A stretch of 64,000 bases of DNA from Herbaspirillum sp. LeCh32-8. Lineage in GTDB: Bacteria > Pseudomonadota > Gammaproteobacteria > Burkholderiales > Burkholderiaceae_D. This document shows, piece after piece, positions 1 through 9,079 of this stretch. Below the pieces are notes generated by a model that was not told the origin of the DNA, searched no databases, and saw nothing but the letters and a program-made list of their open reading frames with translations. The stretch spans positions 1 through 64,000 of the forward strand of contig NZ_JAGIPZ010000016.1 in the NCBI RefSeq assembly GCF_017814915.1, given 5' to 3'. Every line of letters starts with the position of its first letter. The first letter of the stretch is position 1. The position numbers and the translations under genes were made by a program.

Positions 1-115
1 CGCTGATCGTCAGCGAGCTGGTCGCGGTGGCGGCGAAGGAAGCAGGTGCGCTGGAAGCCAGGACGACGGCGGCGATGCTGGCGCAGACGAAACGATTTTT
101 CTTGGCAAAAAACAT
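1..115 (-). CDS. Secreted small pilin, probably spore-coat-U domain (partial, C-terminus outside window)
   Basis: The minus strand from an ATG at 115 reads MFFAKKNRFVCASIAAVV and continues into LASSAPASFA-ATATSSLTIS. This is a classic Sec signal peptide with an AxA cleavage site, followed by the start of a mature domain. A GGAG ribosome site lies about 9 bases before the ATG. Only 38 codons are in the window. It is the last visible gene after the usher and a spore-coat-U protein on the same strand, and the ATxxSLTIS start resembles the first beta strand of such pilins. A further Csu-type subunit is therefore likely; the family assignment is inference from context. Confidence 0.6.
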   Translation of the reverse strand, partial: MFFAKKNRFVCASIAAVVLASSAPASFAATATSSLTIS

Positions 116-321
116 GTTGCTCTCCAGTGGGTTCCTGCGCTGTCCTCGCCCTGTGCGAGAACTTCTGTGTGCAGCGGGTATGGAGACACTTTAATTTTTT
201 GGTCGCCGCGGCGGCATCCGGGGATTCCTGAAACTGTAGTCGCAAGTCATCAGGGAAAACCTGAGTTGCGGCGCAATGGCATCAATTTCAGGATGTTTCG
301 TTTCTTGGCGCCATGTTTTCA

Positions 322-792
322 TCAATACGTGACGAGAATCGTCAGCGTATCGGTGTAACTGCCGGCCTTGACGTTCTGACTACCGGGAGCGCGGCCATAG
401 GCGGTATAGGACTTGACGACCGGCGTCAGCACCTGCAGTAGATAGCCGTCCGAGATGTAGCCGGTGCTGGAGGTTCCGTCGCCCCAGATCGTGGTGTGCG
501 TGGATTCGCCATAGACCTGGTAATTAAGGGTATTGGCGCCACTGAGCATCTTGCGTTGGGAATAACTACCGCTGCTGCCAGCGCTCAGCTTGACGGTATA
601 GATCATCAGCAAGGAGAGGGTCGCCTGGCAGGTGACGGTGACAGTGGCCGTATTGTCCAGATTGCTGCTGGACTGTGGATTGTAAGTACCGAAATTCAGC
701 GACGTGGAAGCGGCTGAACAGACCTGCGCCTGGGTCGCATTACAAGCGATTCCGAGGCTGAACGTGAGCAAAAGTGTGAAGAGCGTTTTCAT
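322..792 (-). CDS. Spore coat protein U domain minor pilin (Csu-type)
   Basis: This is a 156-residue secreted protein. Its signal peptide (MKTLFTLLLTFSLGIACNA, then TQAQ) precedes a single spore-coat-U fold: first Cys in QVCSAAS, the LNFGTYNP strand, a second Cys in VTVTCQA, and the closing TDTLTILVTY strand. Such domains polymerise by donor-strand exchange with help from the chaperone and usher encoded upstream. The ATG at 792 is preferred over a start further upstream because a GGAG site precedes it and it leaves a 23-base gap after the usher stop. With one domain only it resembles CsuA/CsuB minor subunits rather than a two-domain CsuE tip adhesin. Confidence 0.82.
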   Translation of the reverse strand: MKTLFTLLLTFSLGIACNATQAQVCSAASTSLNFGTYNPQSSSNLDNTATVTVTCQATLSLLMIYTVKLSAGSSGSYSQRKMLSGANTLNYQVYGESTHTTIWGDGTSSTGYISDGYLLQVLTPVVKSYTAYGRAPGSQNVKAGSYTDTLTILVTY

Positions 793-815
793 GACGGCTC
801 CGGTATCTGGCGAGT

Positions 816-3110
816 TCAGCGACACACCACGGTTTCATTGGTCATGCCGCCATCGGATCGGGCGGGCGGCGTGAGCGTTGCATGGCACTGCGAGCCCGAG
901 GGCAGGGTGACGTCGAGCGTATTGACGGGGGCCAGTTCCTGCAGGTACGAGACGCCATCGTAGCCCACCGGGGCCTGCAAGCCGGTCTCGCGCACCTTGA
1001 TCGACGAGCCCATCGGGATGTAGTTGCCGGCGGCATCCTTGAGCGTAATGGTCACGTCCGAGGCGCGCTTGGCCGTGAAGCTGACCGACACACCCGAGCG
1101 ATCGCGCGGCTTCACGTACTGGTCGGTCTGGTCGAGCTGCAGCGTCAGCGGCAGGTCCAGCAGGTCGACCGAGATTTTGTTCACGTCGTAGGCGCGCAGG
1201 TCGGTCAGCAGCAATTGGCCGTTGTCGTCGGTGCGGCCGGCGTAGCGGTTCTCGGTATAGATGCCCACATTCTTTACGCCGCTGGCATTGACCACGGCGA
1301 AGCTGTCCTCGATCCAGTCGGAGGCGAACACGCCGCCATCCATCATGGCCAGCGATCCCCGCGCGCCCAGGCGCTGGCTGGAGACATTGCCGGATTGCGC
1401 GGCCGCGGCGCTGAGGCTGCCGTAGCGGCTCTTGTAGTTCAGTTGGCCCAGGCGCTGCTTATAGCTGCCTTCGGTATCCTGCAGCTGCCAGCCGATGTCG
1501 CCGATGGCGATGGTCGGGCGGCTGGCTTGTACCGTCGTCGTGCGCTGGCCGTTGTTGTTGTTCGCGCTGACCCCGCCCGCATCGCGGCCGCCGAACGGAA
1601 TGATCAGGCCCACCGTGGCGCCGTAACCGCTGTTGCGGAAGTCGCGGAAGGCGGTCAGGTAGAGGTTGGAGCTGGTGCCCACCGACTTGAAATAGGTGAG
1701 GGTCACGGTCTCGCTGTCGGACAAGCCGATGGTGCCGGTGTCGCTCAACAGGATCGGGCTCTTGGTCATTGCGTAGGCCATGCTGAGCGAACCCGCGCTG
1801 CCCAGGTTGATGCCCAGGGTCGCAATCGTCGAGGAGCGCGACACGGGCGCGCCTTCGATTGCCCCAATGTCCTGGTAGCCGCGGGTGGATTGCGTGCGGG
1901 AGAGCGACAAGCTGATCGGGTCTGCATTGCGCTCGATGGCCACCGACAGCTGTTGGCCTGAGTTCGCGTCCGAGCTGCTGGCCGAGACCGCAGTGGCCAG
2001 CACCGCGCGATTGCCGAGATTGAACACACCGCCGGCGCCCAGCAGCTTGAGTCCGCGCATCGCTTCGGCGTGCGTCTCCAGGGTCAGCCAGTCGCTTATC
2101 CCGCGCCGGCCGGTGCCGGAGAGGGCGAATTCGCCATAGCTGTTGCTGCGCAGGCCGTAGTTACGGCGCACCCAGCCGCCTTCGGCCGAATAGGAGATCA
2201 GGCCCTCCTTGAGCAGACGATCGGTCGCATAGAAATTGATGGTGCGCAGCGTCTGTCGCCCCAATTCATCGGTGACGGCCACGGCCACCTGGCCGGCGCC
2301 GCTAGCAATCGGCGGCTGGCGGATCTCGAACGGACCCGGCTGCACCGGCTGCGACAATTGGCGCACGCCGTTGACGAATAGGTCCACCGTCGACGGCACC
2401 ACGGTCTCGCCACCCAGCGACGGCGTCGGGAAGCGGACCAGGTCGGGGCGCAGGTTGAAGTCGGAGGCAATCTGGAAGCCGCCCATGCGTACCGAGCGGC
2501 TCCACGCCAGGCTGCCGTTGATCACGTCGCCCATGCGGTAGCGCCGCAGCGACGCCGGTTCGGAATAGGTGTAAGTGGTTTCCAGGCGCGCCGAGGCGCC
2601 GCCGCTGTTGCCCAGGTAGGCCAGCCCGGTGGAGCTGAACACGCTGCTGCCGGAGAACCAGCGGCCGTCGAACAGCCCGCCCAGCGCGTGCAGACCTTCG
2701 CTGGAGGTTGCCAGCAGGTCGTAGTTGAGCACCAGCCCGCGCCCGCCTGCAGACAGCGGGACGTTGGCAGTGCCGGCGTTGGCGTCGATGTCGGTGGTGT
2801 TCATGAAGCGTGCCGGGATGTCCAGGTTGACCTTGGCGTTGGCCTCGTCGAGCTCGATGCGCGTGGCGACGGTCGCGACCGCGACCAGGTCGTTGTCGGC
2901 GCCATCCACCTTCAGCTTCAGGCTGCGCAGCTCGGACACGGTCGTATACAGCGCCTGCTGGCGCCGCGTGAACTGCACCACCAGGTCTGTCGTACGGCCG
3001 TTGATGGACACTTCCAGCAGCAAATCCTGGCTTCCCGGTTCGGCGGCACGCACTGTGACGCTCAGGATGAACAGGGGGAGGAGGAGAAGCCAGTGCGTCA
3101 GGCGTTTCAA
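816..3110 (-). CDS. Outer-membrane fimbrial usher (FimD/PapC family, archaic CsuD-like)
   Basis: This 764-residue outer-membrane pore secretes and assembles chaperone-bound pilins. A signal peptide (MKRLTHWLLLLPLFILSV) is followed by the N-terminal periplasmic domain (LLLEVSINGRTTDLVVQF), the large beta-barrel with plug (VDLFVNGVRQLSQPVQPGPF) and C-terminal periplasmic domains (VSVSFTAKRASDVTITL). A typical closing Cys pair (SQCHATL, ETVVCR) is present. Length fits Csu-type ushers, which are shorter than FimD. It overlaps the chaperone stop by 4 bases (ATGA) and is followed by a minor pilin, so the three genes are translationally coupled. Subfamily (archaic sigma clade) is inferred from the spore-coat-U partners. 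Confidence 0.93.
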   Translation of the reverse strand: MKRLTHWLLLLPLFILSVTVRAAEPGSQDLLLEVSINGRTTDLVVQFTRRQQALYTTVSELRSLKLKVDGADNDLVAVATVATRIELDEANAKVNLDIPARFMNTTDIDANAGTANVPLSAGGRGLVLNYDLLATSSEGLHALGGLFDGRWFSGSSVFSSTGLAYLGNSGGASARLETTYTYSEPASLRRYRMGDVINGSLAWSRSVRMGGFQIASDFNLRPDLVRFPTPSLGGETVVPSTVDLFVNGVRQLSQPVQPGPFEIRQPPIASGAGQVAVAVTDELGRQTLRTINFYATDRLLKEGLISYSAEGGWVRRNYGLRSNSYGEFALSGTGRRGISDWLTLETHAEAMRGLKLLGAGGVFNLGNRAVLATAVSASSSDANSGQQLSVAIERNADPISLSLSRTQSTRGYQDIGAIEGAPVSRSSTIATLGINLGSAGSLSMAYAMTKSPILLSDTGTIGLSDSETVTLTYFKSVGTSSNLYLTAFRDFRNSGYGATVGLIIPFGGRDAGGVSANNNNGQRTTTVQASRPTIAIGDIGWQLQDTEGSYKQRLGQLNYKSRYGSLSAAAAQSGNVSSQRLGARGSLAMMDGGVFASDWIEDSFAVVNASGVKNVGIYTENRYAGRTDDNGQLLLTDLRAYDVNKISVDLLDLPLTLQLDQTDQYVKPRDRSGVSVSFTAKRASDVTITLKDAAGNYIPMGSSIKVRETGLQAPVGYDGVSYLQELAPVNTLDVTLPSGSQCHATLTPPARSDGGMTNETVVCR

Positions 3111-3835
3111 GGCGCCACGGTCAGTTCGGTGTCAATCGGCCCCGAGTCGCCTGTGGCAGTCATTTTGACCTTACTGCCGGCAGCCAGAGGGGTGTCGGTA
3201 TCGATCAGATATTGCCGGGTGACGCCGGCAAGAGTGTAAGGATTGCCGCCGGCCGGCGCGACGATCTTCTTGCCGTTAGGCAGCGTGAAAGCAAGGTCGA
3301 GCAGGCGCGAGCGACGGTTGCCCGTGTTGCGTACGATCAGCTTGGCCGGTTTGCCGGCATGCAGGGTGTAGTCGAGCTGAATTTTTGGGGTGGCGTTGGC
3401 AGCGATGAACACCGGCATCGAGATACGGAATTTGAAGTTGATGGTCGCGCCTTCGGCAGCCGACGGGATTTCATCAATCAGCATACGAAACGCAATCTCG
3501 TTGGGGCCGGAGAGCTGCTTGGAGACGATGCGGATCACTTGCGAGGCACCCGGCGCCAGACTGAAGACCGGCGGGCTGATGATCAGGTTCTGGGTGGGTT
3601 GCAGGTCGTCCTTGCTGTCGCTCTGGTTCCACTCGAAGGCGCGCAATTGCAGCGACACGTCGTGGTTGTCGTTGTTGACGATCTTGACGACGCCGGCGGT
3701 ACGCGACGAGGACAGCTCCAATACCACCGGAGCGATTTCGAAATTGGATGCGTGCGCTGCACCGCATACCCCCGCTGCGGTCAGGCAGGCTATCGGCCAT
3801 ACCCGGGCCAGTCTCTGAATGATGGTTCCCGTCAC
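3107..3835 (-). CDS. Periplasmic pilus assembly chaperone (PapD-like, CsuC-type)
   Basis: A 242-residue periplasmic chaperone with a signal peptide ending AAHASNFEI and two Ig-like domains. The pilin-capping strand motif (FSLAPGASQVIRIVSK) and inter-domain linker are visible. It completes the fold of spore-coat-U pilins and delivers them to the usher encoded next. The start is GTG at 3835 with GGAG 10 bases upstream; no ATG gives a complete signal peptide. The 255-base gap behind the major pilin contains a terminator, so this gene and the usher probably depend on read-through or a second promoter. Confidence 0.9.
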   Translation of the reverse strand: MTGTIIQRLARVWPIACLTAAGVCGAAHASNFEIAPVVLELSSSRTAGVVKIVNNDNHDVSLQLRAFEWNQSDSKDDLQPTQNLIISPPVFSLAPGASQVIRIVSKQLSGPNEIAFRMLIDEIPSAAEGATINFKFRISMPVFIAANATPKIQLDYTLHAGKPAKLIVRNTGNRRSRLLDLAFTLPNGKKIVAPAGGNPYTLAGVTRQYLIDTDTPLAAGSKVKMTATGDSGPIDTELTVAP

Positions 3836-4020
3836 TGTGCGAAAACTCCGTTTTAGTTATCAGGTATCTCGATATGTTTCTAGAGTAAAACGAAATATGA
3901 TTTTAGTAACGCTTTTGGTTGCACGATCACCACAAAATTTGATTGAAAGTTAATCACGCACGTGATTGGCAGTGACTCGATTATTCCAGCGCAACCGTCA
4001 TCGGAAGTGAGCGTCGCCAT

Positions 4021-4057
4021 CAAACAAAATGGCGCGCATCCTTGCGGAGCGCGCCAT
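4021..4057 (-). terminator. Intrinsic terminator after the major pilin gene
   Basis: A perfect 9-bp stem (ATGGCGCGC at 4029-4037 with GCGCGCCAT at 4049-4057) has an 11-nt loop. On the minus strand it is followed by ATTTTGTTTG. It lies 34 bases past the pilin stop and ahead of the chaperone gene. It would reduce downstream expression and keep the major subunit in excess. Confidence 0.75.
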
Positions 4058-4090
4058 CTGCTGGCTGGTCAAGCTGGCGGGCGAATGACG

Positions 4091-4579
4091 TCAGTAGGAC
4101 AGGGTGATCGCTACCACGTCGCTGTAGGCGCCGGCCTTGGAAGTTTGTCCCGCGGGGATGTAGCCGTAGACGGGAATGCTTTGGGTGGCGCCGGTGCCGG
4201 TGCCGCTGAGCGTATCGGTGCCGTTGGCGTTACCCCAGCTCTTGGTACGCGCCGAGTCCTGGTACAGCGCGTAGTTCAGAGTGGCGCTGCCATCGGTGGT
4301 AGCCAGCTTGCGCGTCGCGGTGCTGGCGCCGTTACCGGTGCCGGCGTCCAGGCTGATGGTGTAGCTGGTACCGTTGGAGCAGGTCACGCCGATCTGGGCG
4401 TTTTGCTGAATCGCGCTGGAGCTGTAGGTACCGAAGGGCAGGGCGGCGCTCTGCACGACACACTGCGCCGGGACCACCGCCGTCATCGTCAGGTTGGCAT
4501 TGGACGATGCTGCGAAGCTGTCAGCGCCGAAGGTTGAAACTAATCCGGCGACAAGCATGAAAACATGTATTTTTTTCAT
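4091..4579 (-). CDS. Major pilin, spore coat protein U domain (CsuA/B-like)
   Basis: A 162-residue secreted subunit: signal peptide MKKIHVFMLVAGLVSTFG to about residue 24, then one spore-coat-U domain (NANLTMTAVVPAQCVVQ, LPFGTYSS, IGVTCSNGTSY, closing YSDVVAITLSY) with two cysteines for the canonical disulfide. As first gene of the operon, separated from the assembly genes by a terminator, it is expected to be the major shaft subunit. A perfect TATAAT lies about 42 bases upstream. Roles in biofilm and surface attachment are known for this pilus class but not shown here. Confidence 0.88.
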   Translation of the reverse strand: MKKIHVFMLVAGLVSTFGADSFAASSNANLTMTAVVPAQCVVQSAALPFGTYSSSAIQQNAQIGVTCSNGTSYTISLDAGTGNGASTATRKLATTDGSATLNYALYQDSARTKSWGNANGTDTLSGTGTGATQSIPVYGYIPAGQTSKAGAYSDVVAITLSY

Positions 4580-4620
4580 TGTTGAAGGATGCCGTCTAGT
4601 AACAGATTGGGGTTGAGTCT

Positions 4621-4626
4621 ATTATA
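4621..4626 (-). promoter_or_regulatory. -10 element of the pilus operon promoter
   Basis: The minus strand carries a perfect TATAAT in an AT-rich stretch unlike its surroundings, about 42 bases before the pilin ATG. The -35 region (GGCTTT at 17-bp spacing) is poor, which suggests an activator. The nearby TTCGAA palindrome could be part of such a site. Confidence 0.5.
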
Positions 4627-5111
4627 GAATAAATTCGAATAAAAAAGCCGTAAGCTGCAGAGACACAACAGGCAACAAGTACAAAAAAGCGGGACGATGA
4701 CGAAACTTGCTGCCTGAATGAAAACATTTGATGACAAGCGGCAATTCGGACTTGTCATCATGTCGGAATGTATTGCCACCTGAATATTTCCGACATCGGT
4801 TTGTATGCATGTACGAACCGATCACGATACGAAGCGGTTCGCTTCAGCCTTCGGTCACGATGATCGGGACGGTATCGGGCGGGCGGATTCCAATACGAAG
4901 TAGCGAAGTTGAAAAGTGTCTCGCCTGAGGCCAAGGCTGCATTATTCAGTCGACATCGGGGGTAACAAAGTAGTAAGTTCCCTGTGTGACTGGATAAGCT
5001 GCGATAACGTGCCGGAAACAGTACCGTTGTCTGGCTCTGTCCAGCCCCTCAGGGAGATTGTTGATACGCGCATGAGTCGAATGGTGTTAAGCCTTGCTGC
5101 ATAAAGAAAAA
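4627..5111 (+). other. Intergenic region between divergent pilus operon and sensor kinase
   Basis: About 485 bases without a convincing gene. Short open frames on both strands have no ribosome sites or recognisable domains. The part nearest the pilus promoter is distinctly AT-richer than the genes on either side. It presumably holds both divergent promoters; no kinase promoter could be placed with confidence. Confidence 0.5.
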
Positions 5112-6896
5112 ATGCCGATCTTCAATAATGCCAAGCTGGCCGTCGCCAGCACGGCCATATTCTTTTTTCTGGCGCTGCTGCTGTCGATCGGCGTGGCCGT
5201 CTTTTCCTTCTACAGCGTGCGCGACTTCGAGCAGCGCGCGGTTTGGGTGCAGCACACGCATTCTGTACTCAATGTGTTGGAGGAGGCGCATTCCACCCTG
5301 CGCGACACGGTCAGCAGCGCGCGCGGCTACGCCTTGTCGGGCAACGATGAATACCGCGGCAATTTCGAGGCCGGCGTGCGCCAGTTGAATTCGCTGATGC
5401 ATGAGTTGCGTAATCTGATGCGCGACAACCCCGAGCAGATGCAGCGACTCGCGGCGACTGAAGACAGGATCACGCAGCGCCTGATGATGGCGCGCGGCCT
5501 GCTGGACATGAACCAGACCACCGCCCAGGCGCGTCTGCTGGAAGGCAAGGCGTTGAGCGACGACATCCGCGCCGGTTTTGCGGAGATGAAGGGCACCGAG
5601 AACGCCTTGCTGGCCACGCGGTCGCATGAAACCGCCACCAGTGCCGACGTCACCATTCTGACCGTGCTGGGCGGCAGCCTGCTTAGCATTGCCTTGCTGG
5701 TGATGGTGTACAGCAAGCTGCGGCGGGAGATGCGGCGGCGCCAGGAGGCGCAGCAGCGTGCCCAGGCATACTCGGACGATATCGAAGACCTGTACAACAA
5801 CGCACCCTGCGGCTACCACTCGGTCGATGAAACCGACAAGAAGATTATCAAGATCAACGATACCGAGCTGAAGTGGCTGGGCTATACGCGCGAGCAGGTG
5901 GTCGGCCGCTTGTCGCACACCGATCTGCTGACGCCGGAAAGCGCCGAACGGTACACGCGTGAGCTGCTGCCGCAGTTCCTGCTGCGACGTGAAATCAACG
6001 GCATCGACCTGAACTATCGTCGCGCCGACGGCACGATCTTCACCGCGCTGGTCAACGCCACCGCGATTGCGAATCAGGAGACCGGCAAGCTGGTCAGTCG
6101 CACCGTGATGTACGACATTTCGGACCGCAAGCGCGCCGAGGATGAGATCGAAGCGCTTAATGCCGACCTGAAGCGGCAGGCCTTGCACCTGCACAGTGTG
6201 AACAAGGAGCTGGAAAGCTTCTCTTACTCTGTGTCGCACGACCTGCGTGCACCGCTGCGGGCGATTTCCGGCTACGCAATGATCCTGGAAGAGGACTACG
6301 CAGACGCCATCGACGAGAAAGGGCGCGAGCAGCTGCAGGTGATTCGCCGCAACGTCAAGAAGATGGACGAGCTGATCAACGATCTGTTGAAACTGGCCAA
6401 GTCGACCACCGGCGAGCTCACGCTGGAGCGCTTCTCGATGGAAGAGCTGGTGGGACAGGTGATCGCCGGATTGCAGCAGGAGAACCCCGGCGTGCGCTTC
6501 GAGGTGCCGCTCATGGACGGCGTGGTCGCCAATCGCGGCCTGATCACTCAGGTGTGGGAAAACCTGCTCAGCAACGCCGTCAAGTTCAGCAGCAAGAGCG
6601 AGCATCCGCTGGTGCGCGTGACCATGCAGGTGAGCGACGAGGAAATTATTTACGGCGTGCACGACAATGGCGTGGGTTTCGACATGCGTTACGCCCACAA
6701 GCTGTTCGGCACCTTCCAGCGCCTGCACCGGCAGGAAGAATATGCCGGCACCGGCATCGGGTTGGCGCTGGTGCAGCGTATCGTGATCCGCCACACCGGT
6801 CGCGTCTGGGCCGAGAGCAAGCCGAAGGAAGGCGCAAGCTTCTACTTCTCGCTGCCGCGCAAGGGCCTGGTGCCGACCCTGATCGAACCGCAGTAA
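5112..6896 (+). CDS. Membrane sensor histidine kinase, CHASE3-PAS-HisKA-HATPase
   Basis: A 594-residue sensor kinase. A transmembrane helix at about 9-33 and another at about 181-203 flank a helical CHASE3-like periplasmic domain with the ARGYALSGNDEY motif. Next come a PAS domain (about 225-345), a HisKA dimerisation helix with phospho-accepting His376 in SYSVSHDLRAPLRA, and a GHKL ATPase (ENLLSNAVKFS, DNGVGFD, TGIGLALVQRI). ATG 5112 is chosen over an upstream in-frame TTG; the Shine-Dalgarno is weak (AAAGAAA). It lacks its own receiver. The next gene begins with one, 66 bases downstream, making it a likely phospho-acceptor. Confidence 0.92.
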   Translation: MPIFNNAKLAVASTAIFFFLALLLSIGVAVFSFYSVRDFEQRAVWVQHTHSVLNVLEEAHSTLRDTVSSARGYALSGNDEYRGNFEAGVRQLNSLMHELRNLMRDNPEQMQRLAATEDRITQRLMMARGLLDMNQTTAQARLLEGKALSDDIRAGFAEMKGTENALLATRSHETATSADVTILTVLGGSLLSIALLVMVYSKLRREMRRRQEAQQRAQAYSDDIEDLYNNAPCGYHSVDETDKKIIKINDTELKWLGYTREQVVGRLSHTDLLTPESAERYTRELLPQFLLRREINGIDLNYRRADGTIFTALVNATAIANQETGKLVSRTVMYDISDRKRAEDEIEALNADLKRQALHLHSVNKELESFSYSVSHDLRAPLRAISGYAMILEEDYADAIDEKGREQLQVIRRNVKKMDELINDLLKLAKSTTGELTLERFSMEELVGQVIAGLQQENPGVRFEVPLMDGVVANRGLITQVWENLLSNAVKFSSKSEHPLVRVTMQVSDEEIIYGVHDNGVGFDMRYAHKLFGTFQRLHRQEEYAGTGIGLALVQRIVIRHTGRVWAESKPKEGASFYFSLPRKGLVPTLIEPQ

Positions 6897-6962
6897 CCGT
6901 AAGGCGGGCAGGCCGCTGGCGTCGGCCCGCATTGTTCAATGACATAACGAGAGTCAGAACCC

Positions 6963-8426
6963 ATGAGTATTCCGCTTCGCGTGCTGTTTGTGGAGGACAT
7001 GGAAGAAGATGCCGTGCTGATGGTGCGCGAGCTCAAGCGCGGCGGCTTCGAGCCGACCTGGCAACGGGTCGATGATGAGCCGGCGTTGCTGGACGCATTG
7101 CGCGAGCAGCGCTGGGATATCGTCATTTCCGATTACTCCATGCCCACCTTCAGCGGCGTCGAAGCCCTGAAGATCGTCAAGAAGGACAACGACCAGACGC
7201 CCTTCATCATCGTCTCCGGCGTGATCGGCGAGCAGACGGCGGTGGAGGTGATGAAGGCGGGCGCCCAGGACTACTTCCTCAAGAGCGCCATCACGCGCCT
7301 GCCGCACGCGGTCGACCGCGAGCTGCGCGACGCCCAGGCGCGTCGCAAGCAGCGCGCCAGCGCCCAGGCCCTGCGCGAGATGCAGGCGCGCTTCAACGCC
7401 TTCATGAACGCCGCGCCGATGCCGACCTGGATCAAGGACTCGCAGCTGCGCTACAACTACGTCAACCCGGCCCAGTCCAATTTCTTTGGCATGACCCCGG
7501 GCGACATGGACGGCCTCACCGACTTCGATCTGATGTCGACCGGCGCGGCGGACGCGTCGCAGGAGAACGACCGCAAGGTGCTGCTGGAGAAGTGCGAACT
7601 GCACACCCAGGAAACGGTGTTCGACCATAACCACAACGCGCGCATCCTCGACATCGTGCGCTTCCCGATTCACGGCGACGGCAAGGGCGACATGGTGGCC
7701 GGCCTGGCCATCGACGTCACCGAGCGCGAACAGTCGCGGCGCGAACTGGAGCTGGCGATTCAGCGCCAGCAGCTGTTGTCTTCGCGCGTGATCGAGGTGC
7801 AGGAGCGCGAGCGCCAGCACCTGGCGCGCGGCCTGCACGATGACGTCGGCCAGTCGCTGACGGCGCTGAAGATCAATCTCGAAACCATCAAGAAACTCGG
7901 TACGCTGGAAGGCCCGTCGCTGCAGAACGGTATCGACATCGTCACCGCGGTGCTGGCCCAGGTGCGCAGCCTGTCGCTGGACCTGCGTCCGCCGCAGCTG
8001 GATAACCTCGGCCTGATCGCCGCGCTGCGTTCCTACGTCGAGCAGAAGTCCAAGCTGGCCAACGTCAACGGCTGGTTCGAGAGCAGCGGCGTGGACGGCG
8101 AGCTGCATCACGACATCGAGAACACGGCCTTCCGTATCGTGCAGGAGGCTGTCACCAACATCCTGCGCCACGCCAAGTGCCAGAACATCTGGGTCAAGAT
8201 CGAGCGCAAGCAGGAGCAGGTCTATCTCAGCATCCGCGACGACGGCAAGGGTTTCGACCTTGAACGCGCGCGCAGCAACGCCATTTCAGGCACCAGCTTC
8301 GGCATCCTCAATATGGAGGAGCGCGCGGTGCTGGTGGGTGGTTCCATGGATATTTCATCAGCGCCCGGCGAGGGGACGGAAATCGTCATGCACTTGCCGG
8401 TCGCACCTATCGTAAGGAGGATTTGA
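6963..8426 (+). CDS. Receiver-PAS-histidine kinase hybrid (NarX/DegS-type HisKA_3)
   Basis: A 487-residue soluble protein. An N-terminal receiver with acceptor Asp57 (DIVISDYSMP) is followed by a PAS domain (about 140-255), a HisKA_3 region with His292 in LARGLHDDVGQSL, and a GHKL ATPase (VQEAVTNILRHA, DDGKGFD). HisKA_3 kinases pair with NarL/LuxR regulators, and one follows after a 2-base gap. The receiver at the front lets an upstream kinase modulate this one, so the protein looks like the middle step of a branched relay. No membrane segment or signal peptide is seen, so it should be cytoplasmic. Confidence 0.92.
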   Translation: MSIPLRVLFVEDMEEDAVLMVRELKRGGFEPTWQRVDDEPALLDALREQRWDIVISDYSMPTFSGVEALKIVKKDNDQTPFIIVSGVIGEQTAVEVMKAGAQDYFLKSAITRLPHAVDRELRDAQARRKQRASAQALREMQARFNAFMNAAPMPTWIKDSQLRYNYVNPAQSNFFGMTPGDMDGLTDFDLMSTGAADASQENDRKVLLEKCELHTQETVFDHNHNARILDIVRFPIHGDGKGDMVAGLAIDVTEREQSRRELELAIQRQQLLSSRVIEVQERERQHLARGLHDDVGQSLTALKINLETIKKLGTLEGPSLQNGIDIVTAVLAQVRSLSLDLRPPQLDNLGLIAALRSYVEQKSKLANVNGWFESSGVDGELHHDIENTAFRIVQEAVTNILRHAKCQNIWVKIERKQEQVYLSIRDDGKGFDLERARSNAISGTSFGILNMEERAVLVGGSMDISSAPGEGTEIVMHLPVAPIVRRI

Positions 8427-8428
8427 CC

Positions 8429-9079
8429 ATGTTGACCCGAATCATGCTTGCGGACGATCACGCCCTGGTGCGCAGCGGCATCAAGGCCTTGCTCGCCGCC
8501 ATGCAAGGCGTGGAAGTGGTGGGCGAGGCGTCCGACGGCGCGGAGGTGATCGAGATGATCGGCCAGTTGAAGCCCGACCTGGTGGTGATGGACATCGCCA
8601 TGAAAGGCATGAACGGGCTGGAGGCGCTGCGTCGCCTGCGCGGCGACTATCCGACCACGCGCTTCCTGATGCTGTCGATGTACGGCAGCGAGGAGTACGT
8701 GATGCAAGCCTTGAACGCCGGCGCCAACGGCTATCTGTTCAAGGACTCAGCCGCCACCGAACTGGAGAAGGCGCTCTACGAGGTCAAGCACGGCCGGCAA
8801 TATCTGGACTCGCACATCTCGCGCGAGGCGCTGGACAACTATATGAAGCGCGTGGCGCAAAACGGCACCCCGGTGGAAGTGTTGACGCCGCGGCAACGCG
8901 AGATCCTGCAGCTGATCGCCGAAGGCAACAACACCAAGGAAATCGCCTACCAGTTGAACGTCAGCGCCAAGACCATCGAGACCCACCGCGCGCAGCTGAT
9001 GGAGCGCCTCGATATCCGCGACGTGCCGGGCCTGGTGCGCTACGCGATTCGCACCGGCATTGCCACGCCGGACAAGTAA
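8429..9079 (+). CDS. NarL/LuxR-family response regulator
   Basis: A 216-residue DNA-binding regulator. The receiver has acidic pair DD (9-10), acceptor Asp55 (LVVMDIAMKG) and conserved Lys in GYLFKDSA; the C-terminal LuxR helix-turn-helix is LTPRQREILQLIAEGNNTKE followed by IAYQLNVSAKTIETHR. ATG 8429 is preferred because a perfect AAGGAGG ends 8 bases before it. An in-frame TTG two codons earlier would place the start inside that spacing. It is tightly coupled to the preceding HisKA_3 kinase, its expected phosphodonor. Target genes are not evident; the nearby pilus operon is one possibility. Confidence 0.92.
   Translation: MLTRIMLADDHALVRSGIKALLAAMQGVEVVGEASDGAEVIEMIGQLKPDLVVMDIAMKGMNGLEALRRLRGDYPTTRFLMLSMYGSEEYVMQALNAGANGYLFKDSAATELEKALYEVKHGRQYLDSHISREALDNYMKRVAQNGTPVEVLTPRQREILQLIAEGNNTKEIAYQLNVSAKTIETHRAQLMERLDIRDVPGLVRYAIRTGIATPDK

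Noticed and set aside
4576..5104. Several 60-70 codon frames in the pilus-kinase intergenic region
   Set aside because: AT-rich promoter DNA, no ribosome sites, and overlapping frames on both strands with no family.
5049..6932. A 627-codon minus-strand frame opposite the sensor kinase
   Set aside because: Antisense shadow with high Ala/Val/His/Gln content. The plus strand has clear HisKA and ATPase motifs.
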